Assembly (NCBI RefSeq): GCF_900099775.1
Contig: NZ_FMTM01000010.1
Span: 62,001 to 126,000 of the forward strand
Source: Rhizobium mongolense subsp. loessense
GTDB taxonomy: Bacteria; Pseudomonadota; Alphaproteobacteria; Rhizobiales; Rhizobiaceae
DNA length: 64,000 bases
Reading direction: 5' to 3'
The translations under genes and the position numbers were made by a program. Shown here one piece after another: positions 44,838 through 55,288 of this stretch; the stretch's first letter is position 1; every line of letters begins with the position of its first letter. The notes beneath the pieces are model-generated. The model saw nothing but the letters and a program-made list of their open reading frames with translations. It made no database searches and was not told the DNA's origin.

Positions 44838-47357
44838 TCATCGTGCTTCGTCGGTTGCGACAGGTTCGATGAGCGCCACAGGCTGGCTGCCAAGGAGCGC
44901 CGAAAGTGGCAGCTCGCCTCGCGGATCCAGAATTCGGCCGGTCAGGAGATCGCAGCGGCGACCTTCAAGGAAGGCCGGGACCTGGATTGCCGTATCGTTC
45001 CAGAATTCCGGACCGGCGAATAAAACGCCTGGATCGAGCCAGCCGAGCATCGACCGTGGAACGACGGTCATCGCATAGGTTCCGTTCAACTCTCGCGCAA
45101 AGGCAACAACATGATCCTTGCGGCTGCCTGACACCTTGAGCGGAACATAGTTGCCTTTCGCAAAAAGCTCCGGCTGCCGCTTTCGAAGATGAAGACCGAT
45201 CTGGACGATGCGCTGTTTCAGCGCAGGCACCGTCAGACTTGCAATTGGCGTTCCTTCCGAGAGGCTGGAAGACAACGCCGTCATGTCGACAGGCCTGCGG
45301 TTATCAGGATCGACGAAGCTCAAATCCAAAAGCTCGGCCCCCTGATAAATATCTGGAACGCCGGGCGCCATCAGCTTAATCAGCGTCTGTGACAGGCTGT
45401 TTAGATAGCCGGCCTCGATGAAGGGCCGCATTACCGCTCCGAAATCCTCGTGGAAGACGAGATTGGTCGATGAAAGCAACGCTGTTGCATAAGCTTTCAC
45501 TGCCGCCTCGTATCCCGCATGCGGCTCATTCCAGCTCGTGCCGAGCTTTGCTTCACGGATCGCCTTTTCTGCAAAGGCCGTGAAGCGCCCGATCAGCGCT
45601 TCGGCCTTTCCGTTTAAGAAATCCTCCGGCCATATCCCGGCAAGCGCCTGGTAGAGCATCCATTCGACATTCGGATCCGGCGTCAGTCCGCCCGGCAGTT
45701 CGATCAGACGGTCGCGGTTCATCTCGCGCCAGCGTTCCACCGCCTGCGCCCAGACATCGGCTCCTTCACTCAAGGTATAAAGCCTTGCACGCGCGTCCTC
45801 GCCGCGCTTGGTATCGTGCGTCGACGTCGTCGAGAGCCCGTGCGGATTAAGTTGCGCGCGCTTAAGCATCAGCGCATGGAAAGCCTCGACGCCGCCCGGC
45901 TTGATATCCGGATCGCCGCCGACTTCGTTTACGGCAAGCAATCGGTTGTAGCGATAAAAGTGCGTGTCCTCCATTGCCTTGGCCATGACCGGTCCGCTCA
46001 ACTGCTGGAAACGGCGACGAAATTCTTTCGCCGCTGCTTCGCGTATCTCACCTTTCAACAGCCTTGCCACAACGTCGATCGCCCGCCGGTCGGCAAGCTT
46101 TTCAGCCGCGCTGGAAATGACCCTGCTGAGCACGTCCGCGTCCCGTGCTTCAAGCGGACCCTTGCTGCCATAGATGCGATAGACGGGAAAGGCGATCAGC
46201 GATTCGTGGATAGCTGCCGCAATTGCGGCGCGCTCAAGGTCGGGATAAAGTCCATGGACGATCTTCACCAGCCGCGTCGTCTCGCCTTCGAAGTTCCGCT
46301 CCACCATCAATTGCTTGGCCGCGCGAAGACCAGCGGCTATATCGGCCATATCCGGGGCAATATTCGCATAGGCAGTACCAAGCTGCTGCAGGCCGTCGCC
46401 GTCGACGAAGAGATGGCCGAGTGCCGCAATGAATTCGTAGCCGGTGGTCCCGGCGATCGGCCAGCTTGCGGGCAGTGTCTCGTCATGGCCGAGGATCTTC
46501 TCGACGACTATATAGGTCTTGGATCCTGTCTCAGTGCGGAGCCTTTGCAGATATTGCTTCGGATCGGCCAAGCCATCGATATGGTCGAGCCGCAAACCCA
46601 CTACCTGCCCGGACCGAACGAGTTCGAGAATGAGGCGATGGCTGTCTTCGAAAACCTGCTCGTCCTCAACGCGCAGGCCGACGAGACCCGCTACTTCGAA
46701 GAACCGCCGGTAGCTCAGATGTCTGGCCGCCTCTTTCCAATATGTCAGCCGCCAATGCTGGGCCTGGTGTAGGCTGACGATCAGCTCTTGGTCTATTGCG
46801 AGGTCGACCAGCGCCGGCTCATCTGCGCTTGCTGGAACAAGATTGATGCTGTCGGGATTTAAGGGCAAAAGCGTATCGCAGTAGCCAAGTGTCAGTTCGC
46901 CGCTTTCCGGATCGCGCTTAAGCCGCAACTCGCCATCCGACAGTGCATCTTTGAACGGCTTGCCGAGGATCGGCAGGGTGAGCCGTTCGCTCCAGTCGAT
47001 ATCGAAATGACGCGCATAGGGGCTTTCCCGGCCGAGCTTCAACACGCTTCGCCACCAGGGATTTTCCGTCGAGGCGGCCATATGGTTCGGCACAATGTCG
47101 AGGATGAGGCCGAGCCCGGCGTCTTTCAAAGCATCGCTCAAGCGGTCAAAGCCCTCACGTCCGCCGATTGCTGGCTCGATTTCATTGACATCCGTTACGT
47201 CATAACCATGCGTCGAACCTCTCGTCGCGGTAAAGATCGGCGAAGCGTAAAGATGGCTGATCCCAAGGGCTTTGAGATAGGGCACACATTCGATGGCCCG
47301 GTCGAATGTCATGCCGTTGCGGAATTGAACGCGGTATGTCGATGTCGGAAGCATCAT
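44838..47357 (-). CDS. treY: Maltooligosyltrehalose synthase TreY
   Basis: 839-aa GH13 enzyme that isomerises the reducing end of maltodextrins to a trehalose linkage. ATG 47357 (or the next ATG 47354) follows GGCAGGCG; start MMLPTSTYRVQFRNGMTF is typical. Family regions: YLKALGISHLYASPIFTATR, GSTHGYDVTDVNEIEPAIGG, LILDIVPNHMA, VVGLRLDHIDGLADPKQYLQ (nucleophile Asp), VEKILGHDETLP (acid Glu), LSTTSTHDTKRGEDARAR. The usual partner treZ and glgX are not in the window. Confidence 0.95.
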   Translation of the reverse strand: MMLPTSTYRVQFRNGMTFDRAIECVPYLKALGISHLYASPIFTATRGSTHGYDVTDVNEIEPAIGGREGFDRLSDALKDAGLGLILDIVPNHMAASTENPWWRSVLKLGRESPYARHFDIDWSERLTLPILGKPFKDALSDGELRLKRDPESGELTLGYCDTLLPLNPDSINLVPASADEPALVDLAIDQELIVSLHQAQHWRLTYWKEAARHLSYRRFFEVAGLVGLRVEDEQVFEDSHRLILELVRSGQVVGLRLDHIDGLADPKQYLQRLRTETGSKTYIVVEKILGHDETLPASWPIAGTTGYEFIAALGHLFVDGDGLQQLGTAYANIAPDMADIAAGLRAAKQLMVERNFEGETTRLVKIVHGLYPDLERAAIAAAIHESLIAFPVYRIYGSKGPLEARDADVLSRVISSAAEKLADRRAIDVVARLLKGEIREAAAKEFRRRFQQLSGPVMAKAMEDTHFYRYNRLLAVNEVGGDPDIKPGGVEAFHALMLKRAQLNPHGLSTTSTHDTKRGEDARARLYTLSEGADVWAQAVERWREMNRDRLIELPGGLTPDPNVEWMLYQALAGIWPEDFLNGKAEALIGRFTAFAEKAIREAKLGTSWNEPHAGYEAAVKAYATALLSSTNLVFHEDFGAVMRPFIEAGYLNSLSQTLIKLMAPGVPDIYQGAELLDLSFVDPDNRRPVDMTALSSSLSEGTPIASLTVPALKQRIVQIGLHLRKRQPELFAKGNYVPLKVSGSRKDHVVAFARELNGTYAMTVVPRSMLGWLDPGVLFAGPEFWNDTAIQVPAFLEGRRCDLLTGRILDPRGELPLSALLGSQPVALIEPVATDEAR

Positions 47358-47430
47358 TTTCGCCTGCCGTTCCGGAGGAGACGGCCCGGAACGGTGACAA
47401 CGGGCCCTTTGTTCCCCCCAATTCCAAGGT

Positions 47431-49512
47431 TTAGTCGATGAAGACACCGACGCTTGCCGCACGGCCCATCGCATCGATCACCGTCAGTTTCGAGTAACCG
47501 CCACCATCCGGCATCCATTGGTTGGTGCGGCGGCGAGAAAGATCGGGCAGCGGCTTGCCGTTTGCAAGCCAGCGGAACGGCGCTCGGCCGCCCTGCAGTT
47601 TCAACATCAAGGGTGACAGATCACCGCTTCTTGCGCCGAGGTCGACATGCGCGCCCTCCGGTGGATAGACGATCTGCGGTGCCTGTTCGCGACTGGAGTT
47701 GGAAAGCAATCCGCTGGCATTTATCGAAAAACGCCGCTGGCTCACCGGCAGATCCGCCTGGGCGATGCGCACTGCGCCAGAGGGCGGGCGCGGCAAAGGT
47801 GTGGTTGCGATGCTCGACCTTGCAAAGGCCTCAAACAGGATAGGGGCTGCCGTGCCGTAACCGGTCGAACCCGGCACCGCGCCATTGTCCGGCCTTCCGA
47901 CCCAGACACCGAGCACATACCGCCCATCGTAGCCGACCGACCATGCGTCGCGATAGCCGTAGCTGGTCCCCGTCTTGTAGGCGATGCCGCGCTGGGGGGC
48001 GCCTGCCGGTGGGATGACGCTGGAAAGAATATCCGAAACATTCCAAACGGCGACCGGCTCCAGCAATGGCTCGCCGTCTATCTTGCCGGGCTTTGCAGTT
48101 ACGCCGTCGCCGATGCGAACCGGCTCGCCTTTGTTGGCAAGCGCCGTATAAAGCTGCACGAGGTCTTTCAACGTGATGCCTACGCCGCCGAGCCCGATCG
48201 CCAGACCCGGCGCTTCGTTCGGCGGCAGGATGGGGCGAACGCCGGCGCGGCGGAAGCGCATCAAAAGCCGCGCCGGATTGACGGCGTCAAGCAGCCTGAC
48301 GGCCGGCACATTCAACGAAAGCTGCAATGCCTCGCGGACCGTTACGTCGCCTTGATAGCTCATGTCGAAATTGCGCGGCCGGTAACCGAAGAAATCTGCC
48401 GGCCGGTCCTCAATGATCGTTTCCTGGCTGACCAGTCCCTGCTCGAAGGCAAGACCATAGATGAAGGGTTTCAGTGTCGAACCGGGTGAGCGGTTGACAC
48501 GCGTCATGTCGATCCAGCCGGAACGGCTCGCATCGAAATAGTCCGCCGAGCCCACTTCGCCGACGATTTCGCCGGTGCGCGCATCGGCCATCACCATTGC
48601 GAGAGAAAGCTTCGGACGAAGTTTCATCGCGGCACTTTTCGCCGTTGCTTCGAGCCCTGCCTGTATCTGCTTCTTCAGCGTCGTGCGATGCTCGCGCTCG
48701 TTCGGCTTGCTGCGAAGCGCTGCTTCGGCAAGATGCGCGGCAAGGGCTGGCAACTGCATGCGCGTTGCCGGCACGAGTGTCGCCTCGGCGCGCTCGGCCT
48801 CTCCCTCGCCGATGGCTTCGACCACGGCGGCGCGCTTCAGAACGCGCTTTCGTGCCGCTTCCGCTGCCGCCAGATTCCTGTCGGGGCGTCGTCGTTCAGG
48901 AAGCTGGGGGAGGGCAACGAGGAGGGCAGCCTGCGCCACCGTCAGCCGCTTTGGCTCCTTGCCGAAATAGGCAAGGCTTGCGGCGCGCACGCCTTCCAGA
49001 TTGCCGCCATAGGGCGCATGCGTCAGATAAAGATCGAGGATCTCTTCCTTCGAAAGCCGCCGCTCGATCTGGACGGCGCGTATCACCTGCAGGATTTTCG
49101 CCGAAAGCGAACGTCCGGCGCGCGGTTCGATCAGTCGCGCCACCTGCATGGAAAGCGTCGAGGCGCCGGAAACGATGCGGCCGTTGGTAACCAGCTGCAG
49201 GCCCGCGCGCCCGATCGCCAGCGGATCGATGCCGTGGTGCTCGTAGAAGCGCCGGTCCTCATAGGCGATCAGCATGCGTATGAATTGCGGGTCGACATCC
49301 GCGACAGTGGTCTTCAAACGCCAACCGCCTTCCAGCGTCGCAAAGGCGCGCAGCAACTGACCATCTGCATCGAGCACTTCGACCGAAGCCTCACCGGTCT
49401 TTTCGAGAGGTGGCGGAAAGACCCTGTCGGCAGCGTCCAGCGCAAAGATAACCGCGCCGGCAAGAATGAAACCGACCGCAGTTGCAATCGTGAGCTTGCG
49501 CCAGAGCCGCAT
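47431..49512 (-). CDS. pbpC: Penicillin-binding protein 1C
   Basis: 693-aa bifunctional peptidoglycan synthase. N-terminal membrane anchor (ATAVGFILAGAVIFALDAA), GT51 glycosyltransferase motif LIAYEDRRFYEHHGIDPLAI, transpeptidase SxxK in SPGSTLKPFIYGL, SxN in LQLSLNVPAVRL, KTG in IAYKTGTSYGYRDAWSVG, and a C-terminal PBP1C extension. Its ATG overlaps the alpha-2-macroglobulin stop (TAATG), so the two are co-translated, an association widely seen in Gram-negative bacteria. Confidence 0.95.
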   Translation of the reverse strand: MRLWRKLTIATAVGFILAGAVIFALDAADRVFPPPLEKTGEASVEVLDADGQLLRAFATLEGGWRLKTTVADVDPQFIRMLIAYEDRRFYEHHGIDPLAIGRAGLQLVTNGRIVSGASTLSMQVARLIEPRAGRSLSAKILQVIRAVQIERRLSKEEILDLYLTHAPYGGNLEGVRAASLAYFGKEPKRLTVAQAALLVALPQLPERRRPDRNLAAAEAARKRVLKRAAVVEAIGEGEAERAEATLVPATRMQLPALAAHLAEAALRSKPNEREHRTTLKKQIQAGLEATAKSAAMKLRPKLSLAMVMADARTGEIVGEVGSADYFDASRSGWIDMTRVNRSPGSTLKPFIYGLAFEQGLVSQETIIEDRPADFFGYRPRNFDMSYQGDVTVREALQLSLNVPAVRLLDAVNPARLLMRFRRAGVRPILPPNEAPGLAIGLGGVGITLKDLVQLYTALANKGEPVRIGDGVTAKPGKIDGEPLLEPVAVWNVSDILSSVIPPAGAPQRGIAYKTGTSYGYRDAWSVGYDGRYVLGVWVGRPDNGAVPGSTGYGTAAPILFEAFARSSIATTPLPRPPSGAVRIAQADLPVSQRRFSINASGLLSNSSREQAPQIVYPPEGAHVDLGARSGDLSPLMLKLQGGRAPFRWLANGKPLPDLSRRRTNQWMPDGGGYSKLTVIDAMGRAASVGVFID

Positions 49513-52500
49513 TATCGTGCTGCGACAACCTCCATCTTGCCGGTCGCGGTGCGAGCCGAATATTCGGGGCGGTACATATCTTCAACGGTCGCCGCCGGAT
49601 GGTCGTAAACGCCCGGGGTGACGGCCCGCACGATATAGGCGACGTTGATTTCACGGTTGTCGTCCGAAGTCCGGTTGAAGGCCGCAACGAAGCGATCGTT
49701 GCGGAATTCGGTGTGCGCCGTCGTCTGTTCGCCGATCCAGTCGAAATTGGTGAGCTGAGCGCTGTCGACCAGGCTCGGATTATCGATCTGGAGGCCCGCA
49801 GGCAGCAGATCGGTCATGACGATACGCGACGGCCAGGCGTTGGTTTCGGTCACCTGCAGCACGACCACATAACGCTCGTTCTGCTGCGCCTCGCTGATAT
49901 TCACCGGCTCGCCATCAAGCGTGTAATAGGTGCGCTCGATGGCAAAGCCGTTGCCGCCGGCAGGCAGCGGCGTGACGGGTGCTGCGACTGTCGTGACGAC
50001 CGCCGATACCGGATCGGTCATGGCGCTCGTCAGCGTCAGGGGATTGTTCATCAGCGCCTCGCCGCTCATCTTCGCCATGTAGGCACCGCTATGCAGAGCG
50101 CCGTTGACGTCCACCTTCAGCGAATCATCGCCGCTCTGGATCGCGCGCGCGGCAAGCAGCGTCCAGGCCTGTTCCTGGGTGCTCGTCCACTTGCTGCGGT
50201 CCCATTCCCTGCCGACGGCCTTTGCCAGTTCCGGAATGACTGGCGGGACAGGGCGACTTTCGGCCGCAAGTGCCAGGATGGCCGCACCGTCGCGCAGGAT
50301 CGAGCCGTAGTCGGTGCGCGAAAGATTGACGCGATGAATGATGGAATTCTCGGTCATCTGCAAAGCGTCGACGAAGATATTCTTCGAACGCGTCGCATCT
50401 CCGTAAAGTGCCAATGACGCAGCGATATGCGCCTTGGCAAGCGGCGTCGGAAAGTCGTTGATCATCGTATCGGCGTAGTAGCGCAGATCGCTGATCGAGG
50501 CCTTCCTGTTGCGGGCAAGAACATAGATTGCATAGGCAATTTGATCGCCTTGCGTCTTGACGTTGACGTCGTAGCTCAGCGCGTTCTGCAGGTTCTCGAG
50601 CGCTTGGACAAGCGCACGGTCGGGCACGTCGTACTTCTCTTCACGCGCCCTTGTCAGGAAATCCGTGACATAGGAATCGAGCCAGAGGTCGCCCGAATCC
50701 GGTCCCCAAAGGCCGAAGCTGCCCGCCGATGCCTGATAGGACAGCACACGATAGATCGCATCCTGGACGCGCTTCTTGACGTCTGCATCGTCTTCGAGCC
50801 CGTTTTGTTTTGAAAGCTCGCTGAGATAAAGAAGCGGCAGCGCGCGGCTCGTCGTCTGTTCGGCGCAGCCGAAAGGATAACGGTCGAGTGACATCAGCAG
50901 TGCGGGAATGTCGAAGGCGGCCGAACGCGTGACGTTGACGCTGACCGAGGCGCCCGGCAGAACGCTGTTGGCCAGAAGTTCCTTGTCGACCCTCAGTTTC
51001 GCCCCCGGTTTTAAGGCGATGACGCGCCTTTCGGTCACGGGCAGTGACGATGGTCGGACCGGTACGTCGACCGTCTGATCAAGCGACAGTCCAGATGCAT
51101 CCGACAGGTTGATCGAAACAGCGCCGTTGCCGGGCTGCTTGCCGATCACCGACAGCGTGATGTCGGATTTCGCGCCGGCATCCAGATGGATCGTCCGCGA
51201 GGCTGCGGCCTCCTCGATGCCGACGGCTTCGTTGCCGGTCAGCTGCAGTTCGAAATCGCCGGCCGGCGCATCGGTATTGGCGATGTCGAGGCGCAGTTCC
51301 GCCTTGTCGCCAGGCGCCAGGAATTTCGGCAGGCTGGCGGTGACGACCACCGGATCGCGGATGACGATATCCTTGACGGCGTGGCCGACCCCATCCTTCG
51401 ACCAGGCAACGGCCATGACACGCGCCGTGCCGTTGAATTGTGGAATGTCGAAGCTGACATTCGCCTTTCCATCGGCGTCAAGCTTCACCGGACCGGAGAA
51501 GAAGGCGACGAGCTTTTGCGTCGGCGGGCTGCCTTGCAGCGCCACCGCGCCGCCATCGCCGCCGGTTCTGAGCTTGCCTGTCGCGCCGAGCGAACCGTCA
51601 ATCAGGCGGCCATAGAGGTCGCGGATTTCAAGACCGAGCTGGCGCTGGCCGAAATACCAGTCCTCGGGATTGGGCGCCTCGTAGCGCGTCAGGTTGAGAA
51701 TGCCGACATCGACGGCCGCAACCGTGACGTAAGCATCCTCATTGGCTCCAGCACCGGTCACCGCAAGGCTGATGTTCAGCGGTGCGCGCGGCAGCATCTT
51801 TTCCGGGACATCGACTACGACCTGCAGCGCGCGCTGCTCGGGATCGACCGTCAGCCATTTGATGCCGATCGAGCGCATCGGCATATGGCTGTCCTGTGCG
51901 TCGCCCGGGCGGAAGAGGGTTGCCGTCACATAGGCGCCGGCGCCCCATTCGGCGGTGACTGGGATCTCCACTTCGCCTCCAGTCTCGCCGATCGTCGCAT
52001 TTTGTACGGCAACGAGGTTTTCCGTTCCGGCCGTTACCATCAACTCGCCGCCATAACGGGAAGAAACCTTGAGCTTCGCCGTCTCGCCGACCATGTAGCT
52101 CTCTTTGTCGAGCGCGATCTCAAGGCCGTCCGGCGTTTCGGTCGAGACAGCCTCCACCATCCAGCCAGCGTCGAATTCGACGCTGGATGTCGGGCCGTCG
52201 GCGTGCGGGCTTTCGACTTCAAGTCGGTAGCGGCCCCAGCCGACCTGCGACGCTATCTTGCCGCCGTCCAAGCCGGCATCAGTCGTGCCGCTGGCAAGCT
52301 GGCGCGCATTGAAAGCGGTTTCGTATTTCCATGCCGTGCCTTCCCGATACCATTGGTATTCGCGCTGAAGGAGTGAAAGCTTCCAGCGCAGCCCCTTCAT
52401 TTCCTGCTTCTGGCCGTCGGCCGAGACGCCGATGACGTTGAAGCTGGCGATCGAATTCTCGGCTACATCGCCCGAAAATTCAGGCTTGATGCCGATCATC

Positions 52501-54980
52501 GGTCCCTGGTTTTTGACCGGGATCACCAGCGAGCGCTCCAGCGCCCGGCCGCCCGTTTCTTGCATGCGGATATAGACCGTCGCGTTCAACAACTGCGTGG
52601 TTGCTGGAAGATCACCGACCGCAAGATCTGTCGTTGCTTGGCCGTTCTCGTCCAATTGCGGCAGGCCTTCGATCGCCTGGCGGCTTTCCTCGTTCGCCTC
52701 CTCGTCAGAAAGACCAAAGACGTAACCCGGAAAGGTTTGGCTTTCGCGCGTCGGCTTGATGACGACATCGCCTTCGAGCGTCAGGCCGGCTGCCGGCGCG
52801 CCGTAGAGATATTTGCCGCTGATGAACATCGTTGCCGGCGTATCGGGACCGATTTCCTTGGCTTCTGTCTTCAGCTCCAGGTCGGTGCGATCGGGAACGA
52901 AATCGTCGACGAGGAATGTTCTGGTGCCGATTGGCGACCCCTTGGGGTCGGTATGGACGTTCATTGTCCAACTGCCGCGCATGGCATTTTCCTGGATCGG
53001 GAGATCGATCAAATAGCCGCCGACGTCGCTGCTTTGGCGGACGATGCGCCGGTCTTCGACGCCATCGGGACGCATGAAGATGAAGGTCAGCGGCAGCTTC
53101 TCGATCGCCTTTCCATCCGTATCGCGGGCAAGCGCGGTGGCATGCACGGTTTCGCCCACCCGATAGATCCCGCGCTCGGTCCAGGTCATGACATCGATCG
53201 CTCCGGGCGAGGCTCGTCCTGTCACGCCGCGATCGGACAAGTCGAAGCCTGCGCGCGTCAAATCGAGGAAGACGTAGTCGGACGCCCCGTTGCGAGCAGC
53301 CAGGACGGCTGGAGTGAGTGCTGCCGTGCCGCGCAGCAGCCCGGCAGTGAAGGTGGCTCGGCCGGTTTCATCGGTCGTCGCGGTATCCAGAACTTCGTTG
53401 TTCTTGGCAAGCAGTTGCAGCTCGACACCGGCGATCGGCTTGGCGGAAGAGAGCGAGCGCGTAAAGACGTTGAGTCCGTCGGTTCCGGCGTAGGTAGTAA
53501 CGCCGATATCGGAAACGACGAACCATTGTGTCGCCTTGGAATCCCACTCGTTTTCCGGCTTGTCGGCAGGCGAGGCGATCAGCACATAGATGCCCGGCTT
53601 ACGCTCGGGCAGGGCTTCATCAACGGGAAAGCTGGTAACGACATCCTTGTTGAGATCGTTGGCGATCTCGATTGAACCTTCCCACACGAGCTCGCCGCTT
53701 TCATCCTGAATGCGCTGCGCGCTATAGCCGTCGAGCTGCGTCAGGAACTGTGAACTGGTGAGAAGCGGCGCAATACCGCGATCGCCAATACGGTAGAGCT
53801 TGAGGTTGGCAGTTTCGATATTGACGCTGACGAGCGGAATGCCGCGGCGCGCCGTCGAAGGCAGCACGAAGCTATCGCCGGTAAACCGCACCATTTGACT
53901 GCGGTCCTTGACGTAGACATCGAGGCTGACGGGTGCGTCCAGGACCTCGTCGACGGACGAAGGAAGACCGGTGCGGAAGCCAATCTTGTAGGTTTCGCCG
54001 TGACCCAGGCCCTCGACGCAGATCTGCTTGTCCTTGGCTTCCAGCGCATTGGGGGGTTGTCCGTTCAGCGTCACGAACGGTGCATAGTCGACCGTCTTGA
54101 CGAGGGATTCGGAGAACGTCACGCAGGCACGCGGCGTTGCGCTGTCGGCATCGACATTGTGTTCGGTGATGCGGAAGCCCTGTTCCGACTTGAGCTTGAG
54201 ATAGGCCCCCTGGACTTCCCTGGAGCTTGCCAGCGCAAGGCTTGCCTTATAGGCGTTGAGGGCCGCGCGGAAATTCGAATTCTTGGCGAGCGAGGTCGCA
54301 AGCACGGCAAGAGCATCGGCCCGCTTTGAGGCTGTGCGCGTCAGTTCGTAACCGTTCAACCCATCGAGAAGTGCCTGGCCGAAGGCCTGGCTGCCAGTGC
54401 CGCCGAGCGAATTTGCGGCGCGAGCCGTCTCCAGCCAGAGATCGGCATCGTCGGGTGTCAGCGCCAGCGCGCGATGAAAAGCGTCGATCGCGCTTGCGAG
54501 GTTGTTGGCGGTAAGATCAAGGCGCGCCGTTGCTGTCAGGCTGTCGACGGTCTGGCCCGGCTGAGCGTCGGCGAGTGCCAGATTGGCCTTGAAGTCGCGC
54601 GCTTGTTGGATGATGTCTTCCGAGAGAAAGCTGAGGCGAGGGGGTGCACCGATATCGGGCTCGCGCGGTCCGGCCGCTGTTTCGACGATCCGACCGGCAA
54701 TTGCGCCTGGAAAAGCGTTCATCGTCTTGAAGTCGGACTTCAGGAAGCACCATTTCACCTTCGGGTTATAGGTGAAAGCCTTACAGCTCTTGTCGCCAAT
54801 GCACGAGGTCTTGCATTGTTCGAGGGAAACGTTCTGCTCCGTCCGCAGATCAAAGCCGAAGAAGTCGGCGTCCTTGATCGTCTGGATATCGCGCTTGGTC
54901 TCCGCAGCTGTCGCGGGAAGGCTGACCGCGATGGCAAAAAATGCAATGGCGGCGGATGCGAAAAACGAGCGTACAGACAT
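49512..54980 (-). CDS. Bacterial alpha-2-macroglobulin with N-terminal PAN-like segment
   Basis: About 1822-aa periplasmic protease trap. ATG 54980 begins a signal peptide (MSVRSFFASAAIAFFAIAVS, cleavage near ATA-AE). Residues ~35–95 hold a cysteine pattern LEQCKTSCIGDKSCKAFTYN ... WCFLKSD typical of PAN/Apple domains, followed by a TPR-like stretch, MG domains, and the thioester GCAEQ with Cys at about residue 1372. No lipobox, unlike E. coli YfhM, so it may be soluble. Paired with pbpC, suggesting defence during cell-wall breach and repair. Confidence 0.92.
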   Translation of the reverse strand: MSVRSFFASAAIAFFAIAVSLPATAAETKRDIQTIKDADFFGFDLRTEQNVSLEQCKTSCIGDKSCKAFTYNPKVKWCFLKSDFKTMNAFPGAIAGRIVETAAGPREPDIGAPPRLSFLSEDIIQQARDFKANLALADAQPGQTVDSLTATARLDLTANNLASAIDAFHRALALTPDDADLWLETARAANSLGGTGSQAFGQALLDGLNGYELTRTASKRADALAVLATSLAKNSNFRAALNAYKASLALASSREVQGAYLKLKSEQGFRITEHNVDADSATPRACVTFSESLVKTVDYAPFVTLNGQPPNALEAKDKQICVEGLGHGETYKIGFRTGLPSSVDEVLDAPVSLDVYVKDRSQMVRFTGDSFVLPSTARRGIPLVSVNIETANLKLYRIGDRGIAPLLTSSQFLTQLDGYSAQRIQDESGELVWEGSIEIANDLNKDVVTSFPVDEALPERKPGIYVLIASPADKPENEWDSKATQWFVVSDIGVTTYAGTDGLNVFTRSLSSAKPIAGVELQLLAKNNEVLDTATTDETGRATFTAGLLRGTAALTPAVLAARNGASDYVFLDLTRAGFDLSDRGVTGRASPGAIDVMTWTERGIYRVGETVHATALARDTDGKAIEKLPLTFIFMRPDGVEDRRIVRQSSDVGGYLIDLPIQENAMRGSWTMNVHTDPKGSPIGTRTFLVDDFVPDRTDLELKTEAKEIGPDTPATMFISGKYLYGAPAAGLTLEGDVVIKPTRESQTFPGYVFGLSDEEANEESRQAIEGLPQLDENGQATTDLAVGDLPATTQLLNATVYIRMQETGGRALERSLVIPVKNQGPMIGIKPEFSGDVAENSIASFNVIGVSADGQKQEMKGLRWKLSLLQREYQWYREGTAWKYETAFNARQLASGTTDAGLDGGKIASQVGWGRYRLEVESPHADGPTSSVEFDAGWMVEAVSTETPDGLEIALDKESYMVGETAKLKVSSRYGGELMVTAGTENLVAVQNATIGETGGEVEIPVTAEWGAGAYVTATLFRPGDAQDSHMPMRSIGIKWLTVDPEQRALQVVVDVPEKMLPRAPLNISLAVTGAGANEDAYVTVAAVDVGILNLTRYEAPNPEDWYFGQRQLGLEIRDLYGRLIDGSLGATGKLRTGGDGGAVALQGSPPTQKLVAFFSGPVKLDADGKANVSFDIPQFNGTARVMAVAWSKDGVGHAVKDIVIRDPVVVTASLPKFLAPGDKAELRLDIANTDAPAGDFELQLTGNEAVGIEEAAASRTIHLDAGAKSDITLSVIGKQPGNGAVSINLSDASGLSLDQTVDVPVRPSSLPVTERRVIALKPGAKLRVDKELLANSVLPGASVSVNVTRSAAFDIPALLMSLDRYPFGCAEQTTSRALPLLYLSELSKQNGLEDDADVKKRVQDAIYRVLSYQASAGSFGLWGPDSGDLWLDSYVTDFLTRAREEKYDVPDRALVQALENLQNALSYDVNVKTQGDQIAYAIYVLARNRKASISDLRYYADTMINDFPTPLAKAHIAASLALYGDATRSKNIFVDALQMTENSIIHRVNLSRTDYGSILRDGAAILALAAESRPVPPVIPELAKAVGREWDRSKWTSTQEQAWTLLAARAIQSGDDSLKVDVNGALHSGAYMAKMSGEALMNNPLTLTSAMTDPVSAVVTTVAAPVTPLPAGGNGFAIERTYYTLDGEPVNISEAQQNERYVVVLQVTETNAWPSRIVMTDLLPAGLQIDNPSLVDSAQLTNFDWIGEQTTAHTEFRNDRFVAAFNRTSDDNREINVAYIVRAVTPGVYDHPAATVEDMYRPEYSARTATGKMEVVAAR

Positions 54981-55288
54981 AGGTTCCCCCCGGTCGCTGG
55001 CGCTGGATTGGGGCACTCTCCTGCGGCCGAAAAGACTTGTCAATACAACTTCAAATTTAGAGCTGCTTTTTATCAAAGGCTTACGTCGATCTTAATGTTT
55101 CATTAGGATTAACAATGACTTAAATAAAAAATAATGCGTATCGGCCCGGAACATATCCCGCCCTTGCCCGTTATCCGCTCAAGTTCCGCCGGCCAAGGCC
55201 GACTGGTGCGAAGTTTTTCGCGTGCCCGGGCCGGCAAGGGCGCGTCTGGCCACGAATGTTTTGCGTAAGCTGGCTACAGGATAACCTC

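Noticed and set aside
52560-53675. 371-codon open frame opposite the alpha-2-macroglobulin
   Set aside because: Shadow of the long genuine gene in a GC-rich genome; residue composition typical of antisense frames.
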